Below, piece after piece: positions 15,443-24,685 of a stretch of 33,239 bases of DNA. The notes below the pieces were generated by a model. That model saw nothing but the letters and a program-made list of their open reading frames with translations. It was not told where the DNA came from and did not search any database. Each line of letters opens with the position of its first letter. The first letter of the stretch is position 1. A program made the translations under genes and the position numbers. Source of the stretch: Alphaproteobacteria bacterium (GTDB lineage Bacteria > Pseudomonadota > Alphaproteobacteria > Caulobacterales > Hyphomonadaceae); the NCBI GenBank assembly GCA_009909065.1, contig JAAANZ010000125.1:1-33239 (forward strand), read 5' to 3'.

Positions 15443-16849
15443 TCAGCTGGCCGGCTCGGCATCCGGGGCAAGCCGCAGGTCCGAGATGGACGCAGCGATG
15501 GCCGTATAGGCGTCGAGCAGGTCCTGGCCATTATTGGCATCGAAGCGGAATTCCGGACCGGTGGCGCAGTAGTCGAGGATGTCCCGGCCGGCCTGGGGCG
15601 CGTTGAAGGCAACGGTATAGATCAGGACTTCATCATTGTCCTTGGCGTCGTCGCACTGCGCCTGGGCCTGTTCGAAGGAACTGCCGAGATTTCCGTGATA
15701 AGTGCTGTTGAACTCGCCATCGGTCATCATGATGATGATCTTCTGAGTGTCGGGCTTCTGCCAGGGCAGGGGCTCGCTGTCCGTTTCGAAACCATCCTTC
15801 CAGTCGGGCGACAGCAGGTAGCGTCCCCAGGACAGGCCGAGATGGCCGGCCGTGCCGCCACCGGCGCTCAGGCTGTCGATATAATCGTCGAGAACGGTTT
15901 CGTCCGTGGTCAGGGGGACCGGCGTGGCACTGCTGCAGCCATTGGGATTGGACCAGCTGCCATTCGAGCTGTTATAATAGGCGTCCTCTGCGGTGAGATA
16001 ATGGCCGCTGCGAGGCTTGCTGGCCGCGTCCCATTCGCTGGAATTGCGTTCATAGGCGCAGGTGTTGGTCACCGTGTGTTCCACTGTCTCAGAATGGCTG
16101 ACCCAGTTCCAGTAGCAACGCCAGCCCCAGCACTGTCGTTCCCAGCGCCCGCCGGTCACTTCCGCTTCGTAGGTGCGCGTGGCCGGCTGGCCGGTCGCAT
16201 ATTCGAACAGGTCGCCGGCATTGACCGCGCTGTTATAGCTGACCAGCGCAATGCGCACATCATCCTTGTCGGAGGAGTTGTAGGTCAGCAGATCGCCAAC
16301 GCCCTTCTTGGCCGCCGCCTTGAGCGCTTCAAGGCGCGAGGCATACTCATTGTCGCCGGAAGACCAGTTCATCGATCCGGACACATCGAACACCATGGCA
16401 ATGTCGAGCTTGCCAACACCGAAGGTGACAGTCGATTCGACATCGAAGCTGACTTCCTCGCGTCCCACCGTGCCCGCGATCACGGTCTTGGTGGTGCAGG
16501 TCGAGCTGGCAATCATGTCGAGCCCGTTGGCGCCTGAGGAGACTTGCGGAGCGGTACAGTTCAAATTGCCCGGCTGGGACTCGATCAGCGCGTTGAAATA
16601 CTCCTCGAGCTGGGCTTCGACAGCCTGTTCATCGCCGCCGGCCACGCGCTCGCGTGCGGCGGCCAGAACAGCGGCGTCAATTGCTTCGACGGCGCGGCTC
16701 TTCGAACTGGTTGCAATGTTGAGGTCGACGGCGACCCCGATCAGTCCGATGATCGGGAGGGCGGTGACCGCGAAGATCGGGGCGACATTGGCCCCTGTCT
16801 CCGACAGGTAGTTGCGGGTCTTCCGCAGGACTGTGCGCAGCATCATCAT
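15443..16849 (-). CDS. TadG-like pilus-assembly/von Willebrand factor A domain protein
   Basis: A 468-residue protein. Residues 21-43 (ANVAPIFAVTALPIIGLIGVAVD) match the N-terminal Tad/TadE-TadG membrane segment of Flp-pilus minor pseudopilins. The vWA domain has an intact metal-ion adhesion site: DVSGS at 155-159, a Thr in SAGGGTAGHLG and the Asp of MMTDGEFN. The middle carries a Trp/Cys-rich loop (WERQCWGWRCYWNW), which is unusual and may be a surface patch. ATG 16849 is chosen since AAGGGG precedes it; the frame extends 11 codons upstream without support. No other tad genes are nearby, so it is a solo TadG. It probably acts at the cell envelope; its partner is unknown. Confidence 0.87.
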   Translation of the reverse strand: MMMLRTVLRKTRNYLSETGANVAPIFAVTALPIIGLIGVAVDLNIATSSKSRAVEAIDAAVLAAARERVAGGDEQAVEAQLEEYFNALIESQPGNLNCTAPQVSSGANGLDMIASSTCTTKTVIAGTVGREEVSFDVESTVTFGVGKLDIAMVFDVSGSMNWSSGDNEYASRLEALKAAAKKGVGDLLTYNSSDKDDVRIALVSYNSAVNAGDLFEYATGQPATRTYEAEVTGGRWERQCWGWRCYWNWVSHSETVEHTVTNTCAYERNSSEWDAASKPRSGHYLTAEDAYYNSSNGSWSNPNGCSSATPVPLTTDETVLDDYIDSLSAGGGTAGHLGLSWGRYLLSPDWKDGFETDSEPLPWQKPDTQKIIIMMTDGEFNSTYHGNLGSSFEQAQAQCDDAKDNDEVLIYTVAFNAPQAGRDILDYCATGPEFRFDANNGQDLLDAYTAIAASISDLRLAPDAEPAS

Positions 16850-17030
16850 GTGCCCCTTGGACTCGTGTTCATTCTTGCACACGGCCTAGTCCATAAATGC
16901 TCAGGCTTTGTTGAGGACGGCCCGCCAGTTTCACCGCCCGCGTCAATGCGGCATTCACCATGGGGCTAGGCAGGGCGGGGCATGCGCGTCATTCTTCCCG
17001 CCGGCGACGATGATTCCGCGGAGAGCTGTC

Positions 17031-17825
17031 TTGCAGTCCTATCTCGATCTTCTCAGCGATATCCTGAAAAACGGTGACGATCGTGACGATCGCACCGGGA
17101 CCGGGACACGCGCCGTATTCGGTCGCCAGCTACGCTTCGATTTGTCGGAAGGGTTTCCGCTGGTGACCACGAAGAAGCTGCATCTTCGTTCGATCATAAT
17201 CGAGCTTCTCTGGTTCCTTCGCGGGGAAACCAATGTGCGCTGGTTGCAGGATCGCGGGGTGAGCATCTGGGACGCCTGGGCCGATGCGGACGGGGAACTC
17301 GGCCCGGTCTATGGCCGCCAGTGGCGCAGCTGGCCGGCCCCGGATGGCCGCACGATCGACCAGATCGCCTGGGTGCGCGACGAGATTGTCCGCAACCCCC
17401 AGTCACGCCGCCTCGTGGTCAGCGCATGGAACCCGGCCGATCTCGGGGACATGGCGCTGCCGCCCTGCCACTGCCTGTTCCAGTTCAATGTCATGGGCGG
17501 CAAGCTCAACTGCCAGCTCTATCAAAGGTCGGCCGACATCTTTCTGGGCGTGCCCTTCAACATCGCTTCCTATGCCCTGCTCACCCTGATGATGGCGCGC
17601 TCGACCGGGCTCGTTGCCGGGGAGTTCATCCACACATTTGGCGATGCGCATCTCTACTCGAACCATTTCGAGCAGGCACAAAGACAGCTCGAACGCACGC
17701 CGCGGTCGCTCCCGCAAATGATTCTCAATCCGGACAAGCAGGACCTGTTCTCCTGGGAATATGAGGATTTCGAGCTGGTCGGATATGACCCGCATCCGCA
17801 TATCAAGGCCCCGGTCGCCGTCTGA
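17031..17825 (+). CDS. thyA: Thymidylate synthase (TTG start)
   Basis: Makes dTMP from dUMP using methylene-tetrahydrofolate. With a TTG start at 17031 the protein is 264 residues, exactly the length of E. coli ThyA, and the nucleophile falls at Cys146 ([10 protein letters not shown]), the E. coli position. GGAGAG sits 6 nt upstream of that TTG, while the in-frame ATG 21 bases upstream has no ribosome site. Other motifs: DDRTGTGT near 19-26, the LWFLRG segment near 60-65, [21 protein letters not shown] near 165-185, and the C-terminal [13 protein letters not shown]. The folA gene that regenerates tetrahydrofolate lies 1.3 kb downstream on the same strand, separated by two leftward genes. Confidence 0.96.
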   Translation: MQSYLDLLSDILKNGDDRDDRTGTGTRAVFGRQLRFDLSEGFPLVTTKKLHLRSIIIELLWFLRGETNVRWLQDRGVSIWDAWADADGELGPVYGRQWRSWPAPDGRTIDQIAWVRDEIVRNPQSRRLVVSAWNPADLGDMALPPCHCLFQFNVMGGKLNCQLYQRSADIFLGVPFNIASYALLTLMMARSTGLVAGEFIHTFGDAHLYSNHFEQAQRQLERTPRSLPQMILNPDKQDLFSWEYEDFELVGYDPHPHIKAPVAV

Positions 17826-17856
17826 GACCGGTCCGGAACCATCTGCCCCCGGCCCC

Positions 17857-18210
17857 TCAGCCCGTTCGGGCTTGCTGCCAGGCGGTCCAGGCATCGGCGG
17901 CATACATCAGTGAGGGCCCGCCGCCCATATAGACCGTCATCGAGAGCGCATCGGCGACCTCCTCATCCGTGGCGCCGAGTTTTGCAAGCGCCTTGACGTG
18001 AAATCCGATGCAACCGTCGCACTGCTTGGACACGCCTATGGCAAGGGCGATGAGTTCCTTCATCTTCTTGTCCAGGGCGCCATCGGCCGTTGCCGCGCTC
18101 GCAAGGCCGGAGAACGCCTTGAGTGTCTCTCCGGCAGGTTCCCGCAGTCCGGCCATGCCCGCATTGATGCTGGCCGTGATCGCTTCGAAATCCTTAGCAC
18201 TGCCTGCCAT
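17857..18210 (-). CDS. AhpD-like carboxymuconolactone decarboxylase family protein
   Basis: A 117-residue, all-helical protein of the AhpD/CMD family. The core shows the redox motif Cys64-x-x-Cys67 with His71 (KQCDGCIGFH), preceded by the conserved acidic/helical segment KELIALAIGV. AhpD proteins reduce peroxiredoxin partners, but many short members have unproven roles in peroxide or thiol chemistry. ATG 18210 is chosen because AAGGAGG lies 7 nt upstream; the frame is open 35 codons further but that stretch is not conserved. It converges on thyA with only 31 bp between; AGCCCG-TT-CGGGCT (17859-17872) overlaps its stop codon and may help termination. Confidence 0.9.
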   Translation of the reverse strand: MAGSAKDFEAITASINAGMAGLREPAGETLKAFSGLASAATADGALDKKMKELIALAIGVSKQCDGCIGFHVKALAKLGATDEEVADALSMTVYMGGGPSLMYAADAWTAWQQARTG

Positions 18211-18327
18211 GATGACGCCTCCTTTTGACTGCGCGGCCCGGTGTCGGACGACTTGTCCCCGACACACAACATTTCTGACGCAACCAAACCGAGCCGGCAA
18301 TCCGCCGCGCGACAATCGAGCCGGCCG

Positions 18328-19026
18328 TTATGCCGAGGCCGGATCGACGAGTCCGCGCTCTTCACGCCGGCGCATGGCCCAGGAGACCACCACGGCTCCA
18401 ACCATCTTGCCGATCACGAAAACGACCCAGTTGGCGGTGTGCAACATCGTGCCGGCCGGTTCATCAAGGCGCATCTGCACGGCAAGATCGGCGCCATAGA
18501 GAAAGACGGTGGTATCAAGCGGCGCGGCGAACGCGCTCGACAGGAGAATGCGGGTCGACAGACGATACCGCGTGAAGGTGAAGAGCAGCCAGTCGGCCAT
18601 CTCCGAGATCGCGAAGGCCAGCCCCGAAGCCAGGGCGATCACCGGCCATGCATAATAAAATGACCAGGCGATGGCGAGCGCCATGACAATCAGCACTCTC
18701 TGGCCCATTTGCCTCTGGACGAAATCGCGAAAGACGAAAACAAGCCCGGTCACAAGCGTCAGCGGGTGCAGCGAAACGCCCTGGGAAAAACCCGGCCCGG
18801 CTGGCAGGATCTGAATATTCGGTAGAACGCCGAAAGACCAGTTGAGAAAAGGAATCGTCAGGAAGTAAACAAAGGCCCAAGCCCGTCCGCCTTCACGGTA
18901 TATGATGTATAGAGTTGTGGTAAGTCCGATTACGACCAGAAATAAATCATCAGTTCTCCCCGCGGTAATGAGGGTTGTAAACTGCAAAACAACTTGATCT
19001 AAGTAGGTAGATAAGCTGCTTATCAT
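18328..19026 (-). CDS. VUT-family (YhhQ-like) putative queuosine-precursor/vitamin transporter
   Basis: Inner-membrane protein of 232 residues with about six hydrophobic segments, similar to the PF02592 family. In E. coli the member YhhQ takes up the queuosine precursors preQ0/preQ1. The family pattern is seen in FVFRDFVQRQMGQRV near 96-110, the SEMADWLLF segment in mid-protein, and SSAFAAPLDTTVFL in the fifth segment, where the usual Asp is present. AGAGG stands 5 nt before ATG 19026. It is divergent from folA and upstream of the AhpD-like gene on the same strand (117 bp gap). Substrate specificity is inferred only from family; no que genes are in the window. Confidence 0.75.
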   Translation of the reverse strand: MISSLSTYLDQVVLQFTTLITAGRTDDLFLVVIGLTTTLYIIYREGGRAWAFVYFLTIPFLNWSFGVLPNIQILPAGPGFSQGVSLHPLTLVTGLVFVFRDFVQRQMGQRVLIVMALAIAWSFYYAWPVIALASGLAFAISEMADWLLFTFTRYRLSTRILLSSAFAAPLDTTVFLYGADLAVQMRLDEPAGTMLHTANWVVFVIGKMVGAVVVSWAMRRREERGLVDPASA

Positions 19027-19163
19027 CGTAACCTCTTTGGTGATTCGTAGCTTGAATTTCGCGAATTGTGTTGAGGGGTGTCGCGATTGAGCTCATGTTT
19101 CTCGCGGCAGTGGCGAAGTTTGGGATTCGATCAACAGTGATAGGGCGATCAGGATGTCGATCC

Positions 19164-19703
19164 ATGAATAATGTACGCGTATGTCTTGTCGTGGCACGGG
19201 CTGAGAATGGTGTCATCGGGCGGTCGGGCAGCTTGCCCTGGAAACTGCGCGACGATCTTGCCCACTTCAAGAGCCTGACCCTCGGCGCACCGGTCATCAT
19301 GGGACGGCGCACCTGGGAAAGCCTTCCCAGGCGCCCCCTTCCGGGGCGCACCAATATCATCATGACGCGGGACTGGACCTACGCGGCCGAAGAAGCTCGC
19401 GTTTACTCCAGCCTGACACCGGCGCTACAGGCGGCACGCGCCATCGCCCGGCGCCAGTGCAAAAGCGATGTCTTCATCATCGGCGGGGCGCATGTCTACG
19501 AGACCGCACTGCCCATGGCCGATTGTATCCACCTGACTGAGGTAGCGGCCCGCCCGTCCGGCGATGTCCTGATGCCGCCATTCGACGAGAACGAATTCGA
19601 GGAAGTGCACCGGACGGAATTCCCGGCCAATGAGCGCAACGACCACGCCTTCTCGATCCGCGAGCTGGTCCGCCGCGAGTCGAATGGCAACAATCTGCAA
19701 TAG
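19164..19703 (+). CDS. folA: Dihydrofolate reductase
   Basis: NADPH-dependent reduction of dihydrofolate to tetrahydrofolate, closing the cycle with ThyA. The 179-residue protein has VVARAENGVIGRSGSLPWKL (about 9-28), the catalytic acid Asp30 in LRDDLAHFK, the IMGRRTWESLP nucleotide-binding segment (45-55), and IIGGAHVYE near 115-123. ATG 19164 gives the family start NNVRVCLVVA; AGGA lies 9 nt upstream. It is slightly longer than E. coli FolA (159) because of a C-terminal tail (RRESNGNNLQ). It is divergent from the VUT transporter across a 137-bp promoter region. Confidence 0.94.
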   Translation: MNNVRVCLVVARAENGVIGRSGSLPWKLRDDLAHFKSLTLGAPVIMGRRTWESLPRRPLPGRTNIIMTRDWTYAAEEARVYSSLTPALQAARAIARRQCKSDVFIIGGAHVYETALPMADCIHLTEVAARPSGDVLMPPFDENEFEEVHRTEFPANERNDHAFSIRELVRRESNGNNLQ

Positions 19704-19743
19704 GCCACTGCATCGCCGTCCTTATCCGGCTAGAATAACGGGT

Positions 19744-20961
19744 ATGCTGCGTTATCGCGCCTTCCTGGCGGCCTTGAGCCTTCTGGCCCTTTGCGGATTT
19801 TCTGTTGAAGGCCCGAGAGGCGGCTCGGGCGATGCCATCACCCGCCTGGAAAATTCGCCGCGCTGGAGCGCGGGCAAAGCCAGTCTCGCCTCCAGCGGGG
19901 AGCGCGGCCTCGGCGGCGGCCTGGAGTATGCCGTCGATTCAAGCCTTTGCGAGCTCGAATTCGTGGACGGGAGTGATTGTTCGGATATCCGCCGCGTGCT
20001 GTCCGGCGCGCTCGGCCAGTGGGCGGCGGGCCATCCCGCGCTTGCCTTCACGGATGTCACCGGCAGGATTACGCCGGCCTTTCCGCTGGCGGCGACGGGC
20101 GAAAGAGGGCAGGGGGCCGAGATCGACTTTTTCGCCGCCGGGCCGAAGAGGTTCCCTCCGTTCCGTGCACGGCAGGTCACCGGTTATACGATCTTCTATG
20201 AACGCCGCTCGGGCGGGCTCGAGATGACCAATGGGACCCGCCGGCGCGGCGTCGCCCGGATCGAGAGCGCCGATGTGCGTTTCAATGCTTCGCGCTGCTA
20301 TTATATAGCGCTCGAAGCCGCGCGCGCGCACTGCCTGCATTTTCCGTCCGTAGCGCTCCATGAAATCGGTCATGCTTTGGGAATCGCCCACCCGGATGAT
20401 GCGCCGCAATACAATCTCGACAGCGATGACAGGCCGGGCAATCCGATCGCGATCGACTGCCGAAACCCGGCGCGCGGCCTGTCAGTGTCGTTGAATCTTG
20501 ATGGCGCAGCGGCCGCGATTGGCCGCAATGTCCAGGGGGCGGGCCGCTGGATCCGCGGCCTCACCTGGGATGACCAGGCCGCCCGGGATGCGCTTTACCC
20601 CCATTGCGCCATCGAGAAGGTGGAACGCTGGTCCGGCGCCTGGGGCGCTTTCGCGGTGTCGCAGGCCGATGGCGTGGCGGGACGCGCCAGCCTGCGGGAA
20701 ACGCCGGCCGCAGCCGAGGCCACGGCTCGCCAGGCCTGTCGGGACGCAGGCGGCGAGGCCTGCCGGCTCGTGGCGAGTTTCGAGGGCTGCTTCGCCTATG
20801 CATCCGGGCAAGCGGGCATAGTCGCAACGGCCGAGGCGGCCCGCGATGATGCCGCGCGCGTCGATGCTGTGCTGGCCTGTGGCGAGGCGGGAGGACGCGA
20901 TTGCCGCATCAGCGCCGATTTCTGCGCTTTCGAGCCGCTGACCGGCGCGCTCAGTCCCTGA
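19744..20961 (+). CDS. Secreted matrixin-like zinc metalloprotease with C-terminal DUF4189 domain
   Basis: A 405-residue exported protein. It starts with a hydrophobic signal sequence (about 6-20). The middle region carries the metzincin zinc motif HExxHxxGxxH at 206-216 (HEIGHALGIAHPD), as in matrixins (peptidase family M10), with the ligands His206, His210 and His216 and the catalytic Glu207. The canonical Met-turn is not obvious. The C-terminus (about 299-400) resembles DUF4189: WGAFAVSQADG, then regularly spaced Cys (QACRDAGGEACRLVASFEGCFAY), found in small secreted bacterial proteins. The combination is unusual. The ribosome site is poor (CGGG), so an upstream start is possible, but ATG 19744 gives the best signal peptide. 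Its last 11 bases overlap the end of pgi. Confidence 0.85.
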   Translation: MLRYRAFLAALSLLALCGFSVEGPRGGSGDAITRLENSPRWSAGKASLASSGERGLGGGLEYAVDSSLCELEFVDGSDCSDIRRVLSGALGQWAAGHPALAFTDVTGRITPAFPLAATGERGQGAEIDFFAAGPKRFPPFRARQVTGYTIFYERRSGGLEMTNGTRRRGVARIESADVRFNASRCYYIALEAARAHCLHFPSVALHEIGHALGIAHPDDAPQYNLDSDDRPGNPIAIDCRNPARGLSVSLNLDGAAAAIGRNVQGAGRWIRGLTWDDQAARDALYPHCAIEKVERWSGAWGAFAVSQADGVAGRASLRETPAAAEATARQACRDAGGEACRLVASFEGCFAYASGQAGIVATAEAARDDAARVDAVLACGEAGGRDCRISADFCAFEPLTGALSP

Positions 20962-22519
20962 AAATGTCGCCGAGCCGGCGGGCCAGAGCCTGCGTGACCG
21001 GGTCATCGGCCCCGCTCCCCTCCGACAGGACCGTATTGATGCGCCCGGCCATGGTCTTGCCGCGCTCGACGCCCCACTGGTCGAAGGAATTGACCCCCCA
21101 TAGCCGCCCGGCCAGATAGGTGCGGTGCTCATAGAGTGCGATGAGCGCGCCGAGCGCTTCAGCATCGAAGCGCCGGCAGGCCAGGAAGCTCGACGGACGC
21201 CCGCCCGCGTGCACTTTCTGGGCGGCGACGGCCGGTGCCAGGCCGGGTTCATCGGCGCGGATTTCATCAGCACTGCGGCCATTGGCCAGGACTTCCGCCT
21301 GGGCCAGGGCATGCGCTGTCAGGGCGCGCGAGCCTTCGGGGTCCGCGTCCGGGTCGAGGGCGAGGATGAATTCCGCCGGGATGACATGGGTGCCCTGGTG
21401 CAGCCACTGATGATAGGAATGCTGGCCGATGGAGCCTTCCCCGCCCCAGAGCGCCGGGGCGGTCGCGGTGCTGACCGACGTGCCGTCCGGGCGGACCGAC
21501 TTGCCGTTCGATTCCATCTCCAGCTGCTGGAGATAGGCCGGAAGCAGGCGCAGGCGCCTTGCATAGGCCAGGACCGCCCGCATGGGATAACCCAGAACGG
21601 ACGTGTTCCAGAAATCGATGAGCGCCATTCGGATGGCTGCATTCTCCTCAAACGGGGCCTTGAGGACATGAGCGTCCATGCGAGCCGCGCCGGCGCGGAA
21701 GCTTGCGAGTGTCCCCGGCCCGGCAGCGCAGGCGCAGGCCAGGCTCGCGGCCGACCAGATGGAGAATCGCCCGCCGACACTCACGGGAAGGTCAAACACG
21801 CGCCCCCCATCGGCGCCGAGCCAGGCTCGCGCGCGATCGCGATTGGCCGTCACCAGGGCCACATGATCGATCCAGCGTTCGCCGATCGCGCGGCGCAGCC
21901 ATTCGCGCGCCCGCGAGAGATTATAGAGCGTCTCCTCTGTGCCGAAGGATTTCGACACTCCGACGACGAGCGTGCGCGCCGGATCGAGGCCCTCAATCGC
22001 CAGGTCGAAATCGGCCGGGTCGAGATTGGCGCAAAACCGCAGTGTCTTGCTCGTCTTGGGCCCGATCAGGGCCTCATCGACAAGCCGCGGGCCGAAATCC
22101 GAACCGCCGATGCCGATATGAAGAATGGCCTCGAAGGGCGCGCCATCGCCGGCCACGACCGTTCCGGCATGAACCGCGCCGGCGAAAGCATCGGCCGGCC
22201 GGGCCGACTGGCGCACGGCCTCGCATTCGGGCGCCTCCAGAGAGGTCCCTGCCCGCAAGGCCCAGTGAAGCGCCGGGCGGTCTTCCGACGGATTGACCGT
22301 TCGGGCCGAAAACAGGTCCGCCAGAGCGGCTTCGAGTCCGGCGGCCCGGCCGTGCTCCAGAAGGGCTGTTTCGGCCGGCGCGTCGAGGCGCTGGCGCGAC
22401 AGGTCCAGTGTCCAGCGGGGGGCTTCGAGGCTGGCCGTGTCGCACCGCTCCGCGGCGAGCGGCTTCAGGGAGGCTGTGGCAAGACGGCGGGCGTGCGGGA
22501 ATAGCGCGTCGGGCAGCAT
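20951..22519 (-). CDS. pgi: Glucose-6-phosphate isomerase
   Basis: Cytosolic enzyme interconverting glucose-6-phosphate and fructose-6-phosphate in glycolysis and gluconeogenesis. The 522-residue protein shows both PGI signatures: SVGGRFSIWSAAS near 247-258 and VNSFDQWGVERGK near 475-488, plus IGIGGSDFGP (135-144), the SGT/phosphate loop SKSFGTEE (189-196) and the catalytic Glu335 region QLEMESNGK and QHSYHQWLHQGTH. ATG 22519 is chosen; a TTG 25 codons upstream would add a non-conserved Ala-rich tail. No strong ribosome site precedes either. It is convergent with the metalloprotease gene, overlapping by 11 bp, and divergent from tuf. Confidence 0.95.
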   Translation of the reverse strand: MLPDALFPHARRLATASLKPLAAERCDTASLEAPRWTLDLSRQRLDAPAETALLEHGRAAGLEAALADLFSARTVNPSEDRPALHWALRAGTSLEAPECEAVRQSARPADAFAGAVHAGTVVAGDGAPFEAILHIGIGGSDFGPRLVDEALIGPKTSKTLRFCANLDPADFDLAIEGLDPARTLVVGVSKSFGTEETLYNLSRAREWLRRAIGERWIDHVALVTANRDRARAWLGADGGRVFDLPVSVGGRFSIWSAASLACACAAGPGTLASFRAGAARMDAHVLKAPFEENAAIRMALIDFWNTSVLGYPMRAVLAYARRLRLLPAYLQQLEMESNGKSVRPDGTSVSTATAPALWGGEGSIGQHSYHQWLHQGTHVIPAEFILALDPDADPEGSRALTAHALAQAEVLANGRSADEIRADEPGLAPAVAAQKVHAGGRPSSFLACRRFDAEALGALIALYEHRTYLAGRLWGVNSFDQWGVERGKTMAGRINTVLSEGSGADDPVTQALARRLGDIFRD

Positions 22520-22640
22520 GGCTTCAAACGGCGTCCTGTTCGCGTTTGCGGCTGGGTGCACTGCTGCTTTGCCCGCTTGCGCGCGCGCCGACAAGCGCGA
22601 ATTATCACAAGGGGTCAGCGAACCAGCCGTCTCTTGACGC

Positions 22641-22669
22641 TTGAAAGCCGCCTCGCGGGGTTGTATGTC
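22641..22669 (+). promoter_or_regulatory. Possible tuf promoter
   Basis: TTGAAA (22641-22646) and TATGTC (22664-22669) are 17 bp apart in the 236-bp gap between pgi and tuf. TTGACG at 22634 is an alternative -35 element with less suitable spacing. The leader would be about 80 nt. No gene or tRNA is seen in this gap. Confidence 0.35.
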
Positions 22670-22755
22670 GCGCGGTCAACGGGCGTTCCTGGCCCAGTTT
22701 CAATGCAACAGAAAGCCCGGGGCAGTCGCGGGCGGCACGAGATGAGGAGGCCCTG

Positions 22756-23940
<1,185 letters not shown>

Positions 23941-23943
<3 letters not shown>

Positions 23944-23997
23944 TCTGCGGTCTGCGAAGCCGAATTTTCGCTCCGGGGGAGCGAAAATAGCAGATCA
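23941..23997 (+). repeat. Nested inverted repeat spanning the tuf stop codon
   Basis: The outer arms TGATCTGC (23941-23948, whose first three bases are the tuf stop codon) and GCAGATCA (23990-23997) are perfect complements. Inside lies a second perfect stem, ATTTTCGCTCC-GGG-GGAGCGAAAAT (23964-23974 and 23978-23988), with 11-bp arms. No T-tract follows. It could be an mRNA-end stabilising structure, a processing site, or a transcription pause element. Confidence 0.7.
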
Positions 23998-24069
23998 ATG
24001 CCCCGGCAGGGGCGGGAATGACTTCTTTCCCGGGTCGGGCGTCGCCGGATTTCGACACACACACGAGAA

Positions 24070-24097
24070 GGCCGCCCCGCAACGGGCGGCCTTTTTT
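24070..24097 (+). terminator. Intrinsic terminator between tuf and the S10 cluster
   Basis: GGCCGCCC-CGCAAC-GGGCGGCC (8-bp perfect arms, extended by A-T pairs on the flanks) is followed by TTTTTT (24092-24097). It ends tuf transcription 127-154 nt after the stop codon. Confidence 0.93.
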
Positions 24098-24160
24098 CTG
24101 TTCTGGAGCCTGCGCTATGGCCCGCCGGCCCCCACCTTCACATTTCCTCCACATGCCCTG

Positions 24161-24189
24161 TTGACGCGGGCGCGCCCGTCCCATAAAAG
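24161..24189 (+). promoter_or_regulatory. rpsJp: Probable promoter of the S10 ribosomal protein operon
   Basis: TTGACG (24161-24166) and TAAAAG (24184-24189) are separated by exactly 17 bp, just after the tuf terminator. The start point would be near 24196, giving a leader of about 170 nt. The leader contains small inverted repeats (AGCGT/ACGCT at 24223-24234 and GCCCCG/CGGGGC at 24282-24306) that might take part in ribosomal-protein feedback, as L4 does in enterics; that is untested. Confidence 0.65.
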
Positions 24190-24364
24190 CGCGTTTTCGC
24201 CGGGTCGGCCGTACGTGATTTCAGCGTAAACGCTTCCCTTTCGAAACGAGACAATCAGTTTGCCGCATGGCGGCCGGGTGCGCCCCGAAGAGGCGGCGCG
24301 CGGGGCTGTCTTCCGGTTTTTCGTGCGGGTGTTGCTGTCGCAGCGCCCTGACAGGCAGGACGAG

Positions 24365-24685
24365 ATGGAACGACAGAATATCCGGATCAGGCTCAAGGCC
24401 TTCGATCACCGCACGCTGGACATGTCGGCGCGCGAGATCGTCTCCACGGCAAAGCGCACCGGCGCGGATGTGCGCGGCCCGATCCCGCTGCCGACCCGCA
24501 AGGAGCGGTTTACCGTCAACCGCTCGCCGCATGTGAACAAGAAGAGCCGCGAACAGTTCGAGATTCGCACGCACAAGCGGATTCTCGACATTGTCGATCC
24601 CACCCCGCAGACCGTGGACGCCTTGATGAAGCTGGACCTGTCGGCCGGCGTGGGCATCGAGATCAAGCTCGAAGGAGGCCGCTGA
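24365..24685 (+). CDS. rpsJ: 30S ribosomal protein S10
   Basis: S10 of the small-subunit head, also a partner of NusB (NusE role) in antitermination. It has 106 residues, slightly more than the usual 102-103, starting [18 protein letters not shown] and including the signature [24 protein letters not shown] precedes ATG 24365. Earlier in-frame codons are not conserved. It is the first gene of the S10-spc cluster. The stop codon overlaps the rplC start (TGATG), which suggests translational coupling. Confidence 0.97.
   Translation: MERQNIRIRLKAFDHRTLDMSAREIVSTAKRTGADVRGPIPLPTRKERFTVNRSPHVNKKSREQFEIRTHKRILDIVDPTPQTVDALMKLDLSAGVGIEIKLEGGR

Noticed and set aside
18211-18315. 35-codon N-terminal extension of the AhpD-like protein
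   Set aside because: Not conserved in the family, and a perfect AAGGAGG ribosome site points to ATG 18210.
22520-22594. Upstream TTG start for pgi adding 25 residues
   Set aside because: The added stretch is Ala-rich and not conserved, and no ribosome site precedes it; ATG 22519 aligns better with the family.
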